Below are positions 42,077 to 51,408 of a stretch of 64,000 nt of DNA, piece by piece (position 1 is the stretch's first letter; the number at the start of each line of letters is the position of its first letter). The notes under the pieces were generated by a model, which was given only the letters and a program-made list of their open reading frames with translations, did no database searches and was not told where the DNA came from. The position numbers and the translations under genes were made by a program. Source of the DNA: Acidimicrobiales bacterium (GTDB lineage: Bacteria; Actinomycetota; Acidimicrobiia; Acidimicrobiales; SZUA-35); assembly GCA_028285495.1 (NCBI GenBank), contig JANQPB010000008.1, forward strand, positions 48,018-112,017, written 5' to 3'.

Positions 42077-43276
42077 TCACCGGACCGCCTTGACCACCAG
42101 CGCATCGCCCTGACCACCGCCCCCGCAGAGGCAGGCGACGCCGTAGTCGGCCTCCCGCCGATGCAGCTCGTGCAGCAGCGTCAGGGCGATCCGGTTGCCG
42201 GAGGCTCCGATCGGGTGCCCCATCGACAGGCCGCCGCCGTTGACGTTGACGATCTCCTCGTCGATGCCGAGCTCGCCCATGCTCTGCAGCACGACGGCGG
42301 CGAAGGCCTCGTTGATCTCCCACAGGTCGACGTCGCCAACCTCGAGCCCGGCCCGGCCCAGGGCCCGGCGAGCCGCCTCGGCCGGCTTGCTCAGCAGCGA
42401 CGGGTCACCGGCCACCTCGCCGTAGGCCACGATCTCGCCGAGGGGGGTCACCCCCAGCTCCTCGGCCTTGGCGGCGCTCATGATCACGGTGGCCGAGGCC
42501 CCGTCGGAGATCTGGGAGGCGTTGCCGGCGGTGATCACGCCGTCGGCCTCGAAGGCCGGCCGCAGCCCGGCCAGCGTCTCGACTGTGGTGCCCGGCCGGA
42601 CCCCCTCGTCGGCGTCGACGACGATCGGGTCACCCCGGCGCTGCGGGACCTCGACCGGGATCAGCTCGGCGTCGAGCCGCCCCTCCTTGTGGGCGGCGGC
42701 GGCCCGCTCGTGTGACAGGGCGGCCAGCCGGTCCATCGACGCTCGGGTGATGCCCGGCCCGCCGGCGGTGGCGGCGTTGTAGCGCTCGGTGCCGAGCCCC
42801 ATCGAGCAGGCGTCGAAGGCGCAGAACAGGCCGTCGTGCATCATCGAGTCGACGACGGTCTTGTCGCCGGCCCGGAACCCGGCCCTGGCCTCGGGCAACA
42901 GGTAGGGGGCGTTGGTCATCGACTCCATGCCACCGGCGACCACGATCTCGGCCTGCCCGGCGGCGATCATCAGGTGGGCCAGCTGGATGGCGTTGAGCCC
43001 GGACAGGCAGACCTTGTTGATCGTCGTCGATGGCGTCGACATCGGGATCCCGGCCGCCGACGCGGCCTGGCGGGCCGTGATCTGACCCTGGCCGGCCTGC
43101 AGCACGTGGCCCATGAACACGAAGTCGACCTGGTCGGGGGCGATGCCCGAGCGCTCCAGCGCCGACGAGATGGCGAGGCCGCCGAGATCCATGGCCGAGA
43201 AGGGGGCGAGGCCGCCGGCCAGCTTCCCGATCGGGGTGCGGGCTCCGGCCACGATGTATGACGACGTTCCGGCCAT
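42077..43276 (-). CDS. Acetyl-CoA acetyltransferase (thiolase)
   Basis: 399 residues. Nucleophile Cys near residue 90 in NKVCLSGLNAI, the NEAFAAV segment near 325, GGGLSMGHPIGASG near 350 with the catalytic His, and the C-terminal CLCGGGGQGDALVV with the second catalytic Cys. Condenses two acetyl-CoA or cleaves 3-ketoacyl-CoA in the cytoplasm. Typical length of the family. No operon partner visible. Confidence 0.95.
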   Translation of the reverse strand: MAGTSSYIVAGARTPIGKLAGGLAPFSAMDLGGLAISSALERSGIAPDQVDFVFMGHVLQAGQGQITARQAASAAGIPMSTPSTTINKVCLSGLNAIQLAHLMIAAGQAEIVVAGGMESMTNAPYLLPEARAGFRAGDKTVVDSMMHDGLFCAFDACSMGLGTERYNAATAGGPGITRASMDRLAALSHERAAAAHKEGRLDAELIPVEVPQRRGDPIVVDADEGVRPGTTVETLAGLRPAFEADGVITAGNASQISDGASATVIMSAAKAEELGVTPLGEIVAYGEVAGDPSLLSKPAEAARRALGRAGLEVGDVDLWEINEAFAAVVLQSMGELGIDEEIVNVNGGGLSMGHPIGASGNRIALTLLHELHRREADYGVACLCGGGGQGDALVVKAVR

Positions 43277-43499
43277 GGGCTCCAGGTCCTCTCGCTCGGT
43301 CGGGCCGCCATCCGCAGCCCGAGGTCATTGTCCAGTGTGGTCCCGGCCACCGACAAATCCCCGCGAGCTGCGCACCCCGACCACCCGACCACCCGACCAC
43401 CCGGGCCGGCCACCGGGCCGGCCCCCGGACGCGACGAGGCCCGGGCGTCAGGCCCGGGCCTCGGTCGAACAGCTCCGGCTCAGGAGCCGGGCGTCACGC

Positions 43500-45425
43500 T
43501 CAGTTGCTGGTCTCGCTGCCTCGGGCGCTCTCGACCGCCCGCTGCATGGCCTCGCGGACGAGCCGGGACAGGGCGTCCTCGTCCTGTGGCTCGATCGGGG
43601 GCTCGGACAGCACCTGGTCGACCTCGTCGACCACTGCGGGCTGGGCCTCGCTCGGCTCGGGCTCCTCGCCGGTGACCGTGACCTGGTCGACGACCTCGAC
43701 CGCCTCGGCACCGACGGCCCGACCGTCGGCGTCGAGGTCGATGATGTCCTCGGCCTCGCCGCTCTCCAGGCGATCGCTGACCGACCCGCCGCCGGCGCCG
43801 AGCACCCGCTGGCGGGCCTCGGCGATGACCTCGTCCGGCGTGCCCTCGCCGAGCTCCTGCACGGGCTCGGAGTCGAGTCGGCTGATGGCGGAGTTGAGCT
43901 CGCTCTGGGCGGCGATGATCCGCTCCCTGGACGCCTGCTCGGTGATCCGCAGCCGGGCGATCCGGCGCTCGGCCTGATCGATGTGGGCCCGGACCTTCTC
44001 GCGGATCTTCTCCTCGGCCTCGAGCCGGATGAACTCGCTCTGGGCCTGGGCCTGCTGCAGCAGGTCGGCCACCTGGGCCCTGGCCTCGCCGATCTGGGCG
44101 AGGGCCTTGTCACGCTCGCGCTCGGCCTCTTCGGCGTTCTTGTAGACCTCACCCTGGCGGGCGGCGACGTAGTCGTCCGCCTCCTTGTGCTTGAGGGTCA
44201 CGTAGGCGTCGGCCTCGGTGTGCTTGGTGTCGAGGTAGTCGTCGCCCTCGGCCTGCTTGGAAACCACGTAGGCCTCGGCGTCGGCGTTGCGCTCGGCGAT
44301 GGCGGCCTCGGCCTCCTCGATCATCCGCTCGCGGTCGGCCTGGCCGGCGGCCCGGATCCGATCGGCCTCGGCCGAGGCGTCGCTCTGGATCTGCTCGGCC
44401 TCACGGTTGGCGGCGGCCAGGCGCTGCTCGGCCTGGGCCTTGTGGTCGGCCAATACCTGGTCGGCCTCGGCCCGGAGGCGCTCGGCCTCGGCCTGGGCGG
44501 CGGCCAGCTGCTGGTCGCAGTCGTTCCTGGTGTTGTCGAGCAGGCGGGCGACCTCACCCTCGACCGTCTCCCGGTGGTCCTGGGCCTCCCGCTCGACGGT
44601 CTCCTTGTACTCGTTGGCCTGGTTGACCGCGTTCTGCCGGATCTGCTCGGCCTCCTGGCGGCCGTCCTCCCGGAGCTTGAACGCCTCGGCCTCGGCCGAG
44701 TTCCACAGCTCGTCGGCCCTGGCCTTGGAGTCGGCCAGCACGTTGTTGGCCTTCAGCCGCATCTCGTTGGCCTCGGCCTCGGCCGCAGCCCGCTGGGCCG
44801 CCGTCTCGTTCTCGGTGGCGGACCGCAGGGCCTCGGCCTGGGCGTTCGCCGTCGAGACGAGCTGATCGGCCTCGTTCTCGGCGTTCGACAGCAGCGTCTC
44901 GGCCTCGAGCCGCGACTCCATGCCGAGGGCCTCGGCCTCGGACTTGGCCGAGGCCCGCATGTCCTCGGCATCGGCCCGAGCCGATTCGAGCGTCGACTCG
45001 GCCTGGGTCACCATCGCCGTCGACTCGGACCGTGCGGTGTCGAGCAGGGCCTCGGCCTCGGCGTTCGCCGTCGACCGGATCTCGGCCCCCGACTCCTGGG
45101 CCAGGCGGAGCATCTCGGCCACCCGACCACCGAGGGCGCCGAACTGGTCGGCCTCGACCTCGCCCGGCGTCTGGTTCGCCTTCGCCTCGGCCGCTTCGGC
45201 CCGCCTGGTGGCCTCGGCCAGGTCGCCCTCGAGCTGCCGGATCTGACGCCCGACCTCGGTCAGGTAGCTGCGGACCTCGTCCTGGTCGAATCCTCGACGA
45301 GTTCGGGAGAACTCCCGAGCCTCGATCTGTTCTGGCGTAAGTCCCACCGGAATCTCCTCGTCAACCGCCTCGGAATCGTCCGCCGTCCCGCGCCGCCAGC
45401 GACGTTCGACCGTTTCGCCGTTCAT
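43500..45425 (-). CDS. DivIVA-domain polar coiled-coil protein
   Basis: 641 residues. N-terminal DivIVA-like membrane-curvature domain (LTPEQIEAREFSRTRRGFDQ, DEVRSYLTEVGRQI near residues 28-65), then about 450 residues of nearly unbroken coiled coil rich in Ala and Glu, and an acidic C-terminus. The coiled coil is unusually long, more like the Streptomyces Scy/FilP type than Wag31. Likely scaffolds cell poles or growth sites. Stand-alone. Confidence 0.82.
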   Translation of the reverse strand: MNGETVERRWRRGTADDSEAVDEEIPVGLTPEQIEAREFSRTRRGFDQDEVRSYLTEVGRQIRQLEGDLAEATRRAEAAEAKANQTPGEVEADQFGALGGRVAEMLRLAQESGAEIRSTANAEAEALLDTARSESTAMVTQAESTLESARADAEDMRASAKSEAEALGMESRLEAETLLSNAENEADQLVSTANAQAEALRSATENETAAQRAAAEAEANEMRLKANNVLADSKARADELWNSAEAEAFKLREDGRQEAEQIRQNAVNQANEYKETVEREAQDHRETVEGEVARLLDNTRNDCDQQLAAAQAEAERLRAEADQVLADHKAQAEQRLAAANREAEQIQSDASAEADRIRAAGQADRERMIEEAEAAIAERNADAEAYVVSKQAEGDDYLDTKHTEADAYVTLKHKEADDYVAARQGEVYKNAEEAERERDKALAQIGEARAQVADLLQQAQAQSEFIRLEAEEKIREKVRAHIDQAERRIARLRITEQASRERIIAAQSELNSAISRLDSEPVQELGEGTPDEVIAEARQRVLGAGGGSVSDRLESGEAEDIIDLDADGRAVGAEAVEVVDQVTVTGEEPEPSEAQPAVVDEVDQVLSEPPIEPQDEDALSRLVREAMQRAVESARGSETSN

Positions 45426-45578
45426 CCCGGGGACGAGCCGCGCACACGACGATCCACCGAGAGGGCTCCCAAATCGAGAACCGACATCACACTATCCAAT
45501 GTGAGCCTGTGGTACTAGCCGCCTTTGGAACCACCGGGCCTGGGTAAATCGGCGAGGCGACGATGGCCCCACCCCGGC

Positions 45579-48272
45579 TCAACGGGCATCGGGGCCGTCG
45601 AGATCGATCACGAGGTCGCCGCCGGGGAGCGGCGACCTCGGGGCGGTCGGGGGCCGCGGCGGCAGGGCCGTGGTGGCGTCGGTGGCCGCAGCGGGAGCGG
45701 CCACCCGCTCCCACGGCGGGTCGTACAGCCGCTGGCGGGCCCACAGCTCGATCGCCGTCTCGAACGGGACCGGTTTGGCCAGGGCGAACCCCTGGGCGTA
45801 GCGGGCGCCCCGATCCAGCAGCCCGTCGAGCTGGTCGAGCTCCTCGACCCCCTCGGCGATCACCTGCAGCCCGAGCGACGAGGCCAGGGCGATCGAGGCG
45901 TCGACGATGGCGGTGTCCTCCCGGGACTGGCCGAGCCCGTTGATGAACGACTTGTCGATCTTCAGCGCGTCGGCCATCGAGAAGCGGCGAATGTAGTCGA
46001 GGGTCGCGTAGCCGATGCCGAAGTCGTCGATCGCGATCCGGCAGCCGAGATCCTTGAGCCGGTTCAGGTTGGCCACCGCGGCCTCGGCGTCGCGGATCTC
46101 GACCGACTCGGTGATCTCGAACCCGAGTCGCCGGGGTCGCAGCCCGTGGCCGTGCAGGGCGCTGATGACGGTGGGCACCAGGGTGTCGTCGGCGAGCTGG
46201 CGTGATCCGAGGTTGATCGTGACCATCGGCGAGCGGCCGCGGGACTTCGGCCATCGGGACAGGTCCTCACAGACCCGTTCGATGATCCAGGCACCGACGG
46301 CGACGATCAGGTCGGACTCCTCGGCGATCGGGATGAACGCGCCGGGACCGACCAGGCCGTGGCCGGGGCGGTTCCAGCGGACGAGGGCCTCGGCCCCGGT
46401 CATGAACCCGGTCCGGATCTCCACCAGCGGCTGGTAGTGGATCACCAGCTCGCCGGCTCCGATGGCGCTGTACAGCGCCTGCTCGAGGACGTGGCGCTCC
46501 ACCGCCTCGTGACCCTGGTCGGCCTCGAAGACCGCCATCCGGCCGCGACCGGCGGCGGTGGCCCTGGCCAGGGCCGACTCGGCGTTGCTGATGATGGCGG
46601 CGGGGGTTGCGCCGGGGGCGTCGACGACCACGAGGCCGATCGATGCGGTCAGGTGCAGCTCCTCGCCGTCGGTCGGGACGATCGGCTCGGCCAGCGAGCG
46701 GAGGATGCGGCGGGCGACGGCGGTGGCGTCGAGCTCGTCCTTGCCGGCCGCGCACATGACGAGGTACTGGTCGCCGGCCAACCGGCCGACGGTGTCGCCG
46801 AGTCGGACGGCGGTGAGCAACCGCCCGGCCACCTCCTGCAGCACCTGGTCGCCGACTTCGGCGCCGCGGCTGTCGTTGACGCTCTTGAACCGGTCGATGT
46901 CGACCAGCAGCACCGACAAGGCCAGGTCATCGCGTTCGAGCCGGGCCATCACCTGGCCGAGGCGATCGACGAGCAGGGCTCGGTTCGGCAGCCCGGTGAG
47001 GGTGTCGTGCAGCGCCCGGTGCATGAGGTCGGCCTCGACGGTGGCCTGCTCGACCGCGGTGTCGAGCACGGCGGCCAGGTGTTCCAGGGCTCGGGCCTGG
47101 GCCCTGGTCGGGCGGGTGCGGGGCGTGGCGACCACCAGGGCGCCTCGCAGTGAGTCCGGCCCCGATCGGGGCGACGGCTTCGTGCTCGGACGCTCGCCTG
47201 CGGGGTCGAGACCCGCGTCGCCGGGGCTCCCGGCGCCACCAACGGCGCTGTCATCGTCGTCGTCGACCAGCGGCAGGTACCAGAGCGAGGCGATCGAGGT
47301 CGAGCCGAGCTGGGCCAACCGCTCCGGGGGCAGGGCGCCGATGGCCACGACCCGGCGGGCCAGCGGTTGCCCCAGCTCGAGGAGGTCGCCGACGATCCCC
47401 TCGACCAGTTCGAACGGCAGCCCGCCGCTCAGCACCGGCTCCAGTCGGCCGTCGCCCGAGCGGACCGCCACCCAGCAGCGGGAGCCGTCGGCCAGCTCCT
47501 GCTCGACCTGGGCCGCGACCTGGTGGCACACCCGGCCGAGCTCGTGACCACGCCCGAGCGAGCGGATCACCGCCTCCTGGTCGGCCAGCAGCCGCTCGGC
47601 CGACGGTTGCTCGAGATTCCGGAACTCGGCCACCACGTAGGGAGCCAGGGGCGTCATCGACGGCACGGTGGTGTAGGCGGCGTGGACCGAGAGCGGGCGA
47701 CCGCCGGCCCTGGCCAGCTCCTGGGCCGCGGCGTAGACCCGGGGCGGGGCGTCCTGGTGACGGCGACCGTGGCGCCGGAGCAGCTCGGTGCCGATGGCGA
47801 GCGAGCGGCTCGGGTCGTCGGCGTCGAGATCGATGGCCGGGCCCGCCTCGCCGAGACCGGGCCGGACCTGCCCGGTCTGGGCCGGCTCGAACCGGTCGCC
47901 GGCGATCAGCGGTCGGATGTCGGCGATGGCCCGCTGGTCGGCCAGCCGCTCGCGATCGATGGCCAGGCCGCGGCGGACCTCGGCGAAGCGGGCTGCGCCG
48001 TCGGTGGCGAACAGCTCGCCGGGATCCCGACCGAGGAGCTCGTCCGGTCGGCGGCCCGTCATCGTGGCCAGGCCCTCGCTGGCGAACACGACGTTGGCGT
48101 CGCCACCCGCGGGGTCGATGAAGATCATCGCCACACCGTCGACCGGGGCCGATGCGGGCGAGCCTGCGGGGCGGTCGAGGGTCTCTCGGGCTCCTCGCAA
48201 CGGCACCGACGGGATCAGCGGGCGCTCGTCGACGGAGAGCGTCTGGCTGGGTCGGCGGCGGTGCTCGGTCAC
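45579..48272 (-). CDS. PAS/GAF-GGDEF-EAL protein, probable c-di-GMP phosphodiesterase
   Basis: 897 residues. An N-terminal PAS-like sensor (MIFIDPAGGDANVVFASEGL), a GAF-like middle (SRCWVAVRSGDG), then GGDEF from LHDTLTGLPNRALLVDRL and EAL. The GGDEF signature is AGDQY, so synthesis of c-di-GMP is not expected. The EAL domain is intact: GAEALVRW, FEITES, DDFGIGYATL, KIDKSFI and AEGVEE. It should hydrolyse c-di-GMP, with the degenerate GGDEF perhaps sensing GTP. Divergent from xseA. Confidence 0.88.
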   Translation of the reverse strand: MTEHRRRPSQTLSVDERPLIPSVPLRGARETLDRPAGSPASAPVDGVAMIFIDPAGGDANVVFASEGLATMTGRRPDELLGRDPGELFATDGAARFAEVRRGLAIDRERLADQRAIADIRPLIAGDRFEPAQTGQVRPGLGEAGPAIDLDADDPSRSLAIGTELLRRHGRRHQDAPPRVYAAAQELARAGGRPLSVHAAYTTVPSMTPLAPYVVAEFRNLEQPSAERLLADQEAVIRSLGRGHELGRVCHQVAAQVEQELADGSRCWVAVRSGDGRLEPVLSGGLPFELVEGIVGDLLELGQPLARRVVAIGALPPERLAQLGSTSIASLWYLPLVDDDDDSAVGGAGSPGDAGLDPAGERPSTKPSPRSGPDSLRGALVVATPRTRPTRAQARALEHLAAVLDTAVEQATVEADLMHRALHDTLTGLPNRALLVDRLGQVMARLERDDLALSVLLVDIDRFKSVNDSRGAEVGDQVLQEVAGRLLTAVRLGDTVGRLAGDQYLVMCAAGKDELDATAVARRILRSLAEPIVPTDGEELHLTASIGLVVVDAPGATPAAIISNAESALARATAAGRGRMAVFEADQGHEAVERHVLEQALYSAIGAGELVIHYQPLVEIRTGFMTGAEALVRWNRPGHGLVGPGAFIPIAEESDLIVAVGAWIIERVCEDLSRWPKSRGRSPMVTINLGSRQLADDTLVPTVISALHGHGLRPRRLGFEITESVEIRDAEAAVANLNRLKDLGCRIAIDDFGIGYATLDYIRRFSMADALKIDKSFINGLGQSREDTAIVDASIALASSLGLQVIAEGVEELDQLDGLLDRGARYAQGFALAKPVPFETAIELWARQRLYDPPWERVAAPAAATDATTALPPRPPTAPRSPLPGGDLVIDLDGPDAR

Positions 48273-48339
48273 GACAGTCCTTCGGTTGACGGTCCGCCGG
48301 AGTTCGTGTGCGTCGGGAGGTCGAGTCCGCCGACCCTCG

Positions 48340-48384
48340 CAGGAGACACCGTGTTGGTGCGGTGGCCCCCAGGAGACACCGTGT
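48340..48384 (+). repeat. 15-bp direct repeat pair before the EAL gene
   Basis: CAGGAGACACCGTGT occurs at 48340-48354 and again at 48370-48384, exactly 30 bp apart, in the 244-bp gap between the divergent GGDEF/EAL and xseA genes. The spacing of about three helical turns is consistent with two binding sites for one regulator. Confidence 0.5.
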
Positions 48385-48516
48385 GCTGTCGGTGCCTCGC
48401 CGAAGCGTCGTCATCTTAGTGGGCCGATACGGGAATGATCGACCGTTGGCCGGCGGAACCGGCCTCCGGATGCTTGGGCTCGGCGCAACCCCCATCCACC
48501 CGATTACCGTTGCCGG

Positions 48517-49824
48517 ATGGCCCTGGCCGACCAGCCGACCGGCGGCACCGATCCTCGCAACGGGCGGCCTGGTGAGGACACGCTGAGCGTGACCCAGCTG
48601 TGCGCCAGGATCGACGACGCCGTGAAGGGGGCCTTCCCCGACGAGGTGTGGGTCCAGGGCGCGATCTCCGGTCTGACCCGGTCGGGCAACGGGCACGTCT
48701 ACTTCGACCTGGTCGACCCGACCGGCGAGATGGGGGCAACGACGGGGGCGACGCTGCCGGTCGCCCTGTTCGCCTCGACCCGGCAGCTGGTCAACCGGAT
48801 CCTGCGCAAGGCCGGCGGGGTCAGGATGCACGACGGCATCGAGATCCGGATCCGGGGCCGGGTCGCCTACTACCCGCCCCAGGGTCGAGTGCAGCTGATC
48901 ATGTCGCTGATCGACCCGCAGTTCACGCTCGGCCAGCAGGCGGAGGCCCGCACGGCGCTGCTGGAGAAGCTGGCGGCCGACGATCTGCTCGATCGCAACC
49001 GCCAGCTCGAGCTGCCGGCCCTTCCGCTGCGGGTGGCGCTGGTGACCAGCGAGGGCAGCGCAGCCTGTGCCGACTTCGTCGACGAGTTGTTCGCCAGCGG
49101 GCACCCGTTCCGGGTCACCCTGCTCGACAGCCGCGTGCAGGGCCCGGAGGCGGTGCCGTCGTTGGCCGATGCCATCGGGGCGACGGCTCGGCTCGACGTC
49201 GACGCCGTGGTCGTCACCCGGGGCGGCGGGGCCAGGGGTGACCTGGTGGCGTTCGATCACGAGCGGGTGGCGACCGCCGTGGCCCGGTGCCCGCATCCGG
49301 TGATCGTCGGGGTCGGCCACGAGATCGATCGATCGGTGACCGACGAGGTCGCCCACACGTCGGCCAAGACCCCGACGGCGTGCGCCGGGGTGCTCGTCGC
49401 CGCGGTCGATGGGTTCGCCTGGCGGCTCGACCGGGCCACCGGGCGGCTCGGCTCGCTGGCCGGCCTGCACCTGTCGTCGGCCCAGGACCGCCTCGCCGCC
49501 GACGGCGCCAGGCTGATCCGCTCGGCCGGCCGCACCGTCGACCGGGGCCGGCTCGAGCTCGACCACGCCGGTCGACGCCTGACCAGGGCCCCGGCCCTGG
49601 CCGACGAGCGACAGGAGGCCAGGCTGGCGATGGCGGCGGCCAGACTGGCGGCCGTCGATCCGGCGATCGCCCTGCGCCGAGGCTGGACGATCACCCGGAC
49701 GGCCGACGGCGACCTCGTCCGCTCGGTCGACGACGTTTCCGACGGAACCGAGCTGCGAACCACCACAATGGACGGCATGATCGTGAGCCGGGTCGAGGGA
49801 CGGGGAAGCGAGGACGACCCGTGA
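48517..49824 (+). CDS. xseA: Exodeoxyribonuclease VII large subunit
   Basis: 435 residues. N-terminal OB fold (SVTQLCARIDDAVKGAFPDE to VWVQGAISGL), then the nuclease domain with RVALVTSEGSAACADF, DAVVVTRGGGARGDL and VGHEIDRSVTDEVA, then a helical C-terminus. With XseB it degrades single-stranded DNA to short oligonucleotides. GTGA overlap with xseB. Confidence 0.94.
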   Translation: MALADQPTGGTDPRNGRPGEDTLSVTQLCARIDDAVKGAFPDEVWVQGAISGLTRSGNGHVYFDLVDPTGEMGATTGATLPVALFASTRQLVNRILRKAGGVRMHDGIEIRIRGRVAYYPPQGRVQLIMSLIDPQFTLGQQAEARTALLEKLAADDLLDRNRQLELPALPLRVALVTSEGSAACADFVDELFASGHPFRVTLLDSRVQGPEAVPSLADAIGATARLDVDAVVVTRGGGARGDLVAFDHERVATAVARCPHPVIVGVGHEIDRSVTDEVAHTSAKTPTACAGVLVAAVDGFAWRLDRATGRLGSLAGLHLSSAQDRLAADGARLIRSAGRTVDRGRLELDHAGRRLTRAPALADERQEARLAMAAARLAAVDPAIALRRGWTITRTADGDLVRSVDDVSDGTELRTTTMDGMIVSRVEGRGSEDDP

Positions 49825-50177
49825 CCACCGATGCGGCGGCGGCCGACAACGACCGCGCCGACGATGCGGTTGCCGACGAGCTGACCTACGGCGACGCCAT
49901 CGACGAGCTGGAGGACCTGCTCGACGAGCTGGAGGCGGCCGACGTCGATGTCGACGCCCTGGCCAGCCGGGTCGCCCGCGGGGTCGAGCTGATCCGCTTC
50001 TGCCGGGCCAGGCTCGACGTGGTGACCGGCGACGTCGACGCCGTCGTGGCCGAGCTGGTGGCCCTCGACGGCGGGCCGGCCGAACGGAACGGCGCCGATG
50101 TCGCCACCGACGCCGACGGGAACGACGCCAACGGGAACGGCGACGACCCGGCCTCGGACGACGGGGGCGCCGGGTGA
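49821..50177 (+). CDS. xseB: Exodeoxyribonuclease VII small subunit
   Basis: 118 residues. The XseB helical core is TYGDAIDELEDLLDELEAAD followed by VDALASRVARGVELIRFCRARL, with an acidic/Asn-rich C-terminal tail longer than usual. Starts at GTG overlapping the xseA stop, and its own stop overlaps the next gene. Confidence 0.92.
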   Translation: MTTDAAAADNDRADDAVADELTYGDAIDELEDLLDELEAADVDVDALASRVARGVELIRFCRARLDVVTGDVDAVVAELVALDGGPAERNGADVATDADGNDANGNGDDPASDDGGAG

Positions 50178-51289
50178 CCGATCCCGCTCCTCCGCCGCAG
50201 CTGCTCGACGTGGCGACCAAGGTCGACGCCCGCCTGGCCAGCATCCTCGACGAGCAGTCGCATCGGTGGCGCGCCGTGGACCCCCGTCTCAGCGAGGCCG
50301 TCGACGAGCTGGACCGGATGGTCACCAGCGGCGGCAAGCGCCTCCGGGCCGCGTTCTGCTACTGGGCCTGGAAGGGGTTCGGCGGCGACGTCGCCCGGCC
50401 GGCGTCCGGCAACGGTTCCGGGCCGAACGGCGCCGAGCCTGCCGACCCCGACGGCCAGATCATCGACATCGGGGCGGCGTTCGAGTTCCTGCAGGTCTTC
50501 GCCCTGATCCACGACGACATCATGGACGACTCGACCACCCGCCGGGGCACGAAGACCGTGCACGTCACCCACGCCGAACGGGTGGTCGAGCGGGGCTGGC
50601 GGGGCGAGGCCCGCCGCTACGGCGACGGCGTCGCCATCCTCGTCGGCGACCTCGGCCACGTCTACGCCGACCAGCTGGTCGGCTCCATCGGTGGGCGGAC
50701 CAGGGAGCTGTGGGACGAGCTGCGAATCGAGCTCAACCTCGGCCAGTACCTCGACATGCGGTCCGCCGCCGCCGGCACCCTCGACCTCGAGACCGCCAGG
50801 CAGGTCGCCACCTTCAAGTCGGCGCTGTACACGATCGTGCGGCCGCTGCAGGTCGGGGCCAGCCTGGCCGGCCAGACCGACCCGGTCGTGCTCGACCAGC
50901 TCGACCGGTTCGGCCGACCACTCGGCCGGGCCTTCCAGCTGCGCGACGACGCGCTCGGCGTGCTCGGCGACGAGAAGCGCCTCGGCAAGCCGGTCGGCGA
51001 CGACCTGCGGGAGGGCAAGCCGACCGAGCTGGTGGCCTGGGCCCTCGCCGGCGCCGACGGCCGCGAGCGGGCCGTGCTCGACGCGATCGGCGATCCCGAC
51101 CTGACGTCCTCCCAGGTCGACGAGCTGGTCCAGGTGCTGCGGGACACGGGCGCCGTCGACCGGAACGAGGCGGAGATCTCCCGCTTGGTCGATGAGGCGT
51201 CGGCCGTGCTGGCCGACCTGCCGGTGACCGACGAGGGGCGGACGGCGCTGGCGGCGCTCGCCACCTACGTCGCCGACCGAACGCTCTAG
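50174..51289 (+). CDS. Polyprenyl (FPP/GGPP-type) diphosphate synthase
   Basis: 371 residues. First Asp-rich motif LIHDDIMDD near residue 116, second motif FQLRDDALGV near 258, and GGKRLRAAF near 56. Chain length cannot be set from sequence. Makes a linear isoprenyl diphosphate from IPP and allylic substrate. GTGA overlap with xseB, so part of the xse operon, as found for ispA in other bacteria. Confidence 0.9.
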   Translation: MTDPAPPPQLLDVATKVDARLASILDEQSHRWRAVDPRLSEAVDELDRMVTSGGKRLRAAFCYWAWKGFGGDVARPASGNGSGPNGAEPADPDGQIIDIGAAFEFLQVFALIHDDIMDDSTTRRGTKTVHVTHAERVVERGWRGEARRYGDGVAILVGDLGHVYADQLVGSIGGRTRELWDELRIELNLGQYLDMRSAAAGTLDLETARQVATFKSALYTIVRPLQVGASLAGQTDPVVLDQLDRFGRPLGRAFQLRDDALGVLGDEKRLGKPVGDDLREGKPTELVAWALAGADGRERAVLDAIGDPDLTSSQVDELVQVLRDTGAVDRNEAEISRLVDEASAVLADLPVTDEGRTALAALATYVADRTL

Positions 51290-51408
51290 GCACGGTTCGT
51301 TCGCCCAGGCCGCGGCCCGGCGCCCTCCACGCCTGCAAAGGTTGGAGATCGTGGGACTAGCCTGGTGCTGGTTTGAGCCTCGTCGCTCCCCTGCCGATGA
51401 GGAGAGTC

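Noticed and set aside
43113..45518. 801-codon plus-strand frame opposite the DivIVA-like gene
   Set aside because: Leu/Gly-rich shadow of a coiled-coil gene; no motif.
47251..50337. 1028-codon minus-strand frame opposite xseA/xseB
   Set aside because: Arg/Pro-rich shadow without start signal or domain.
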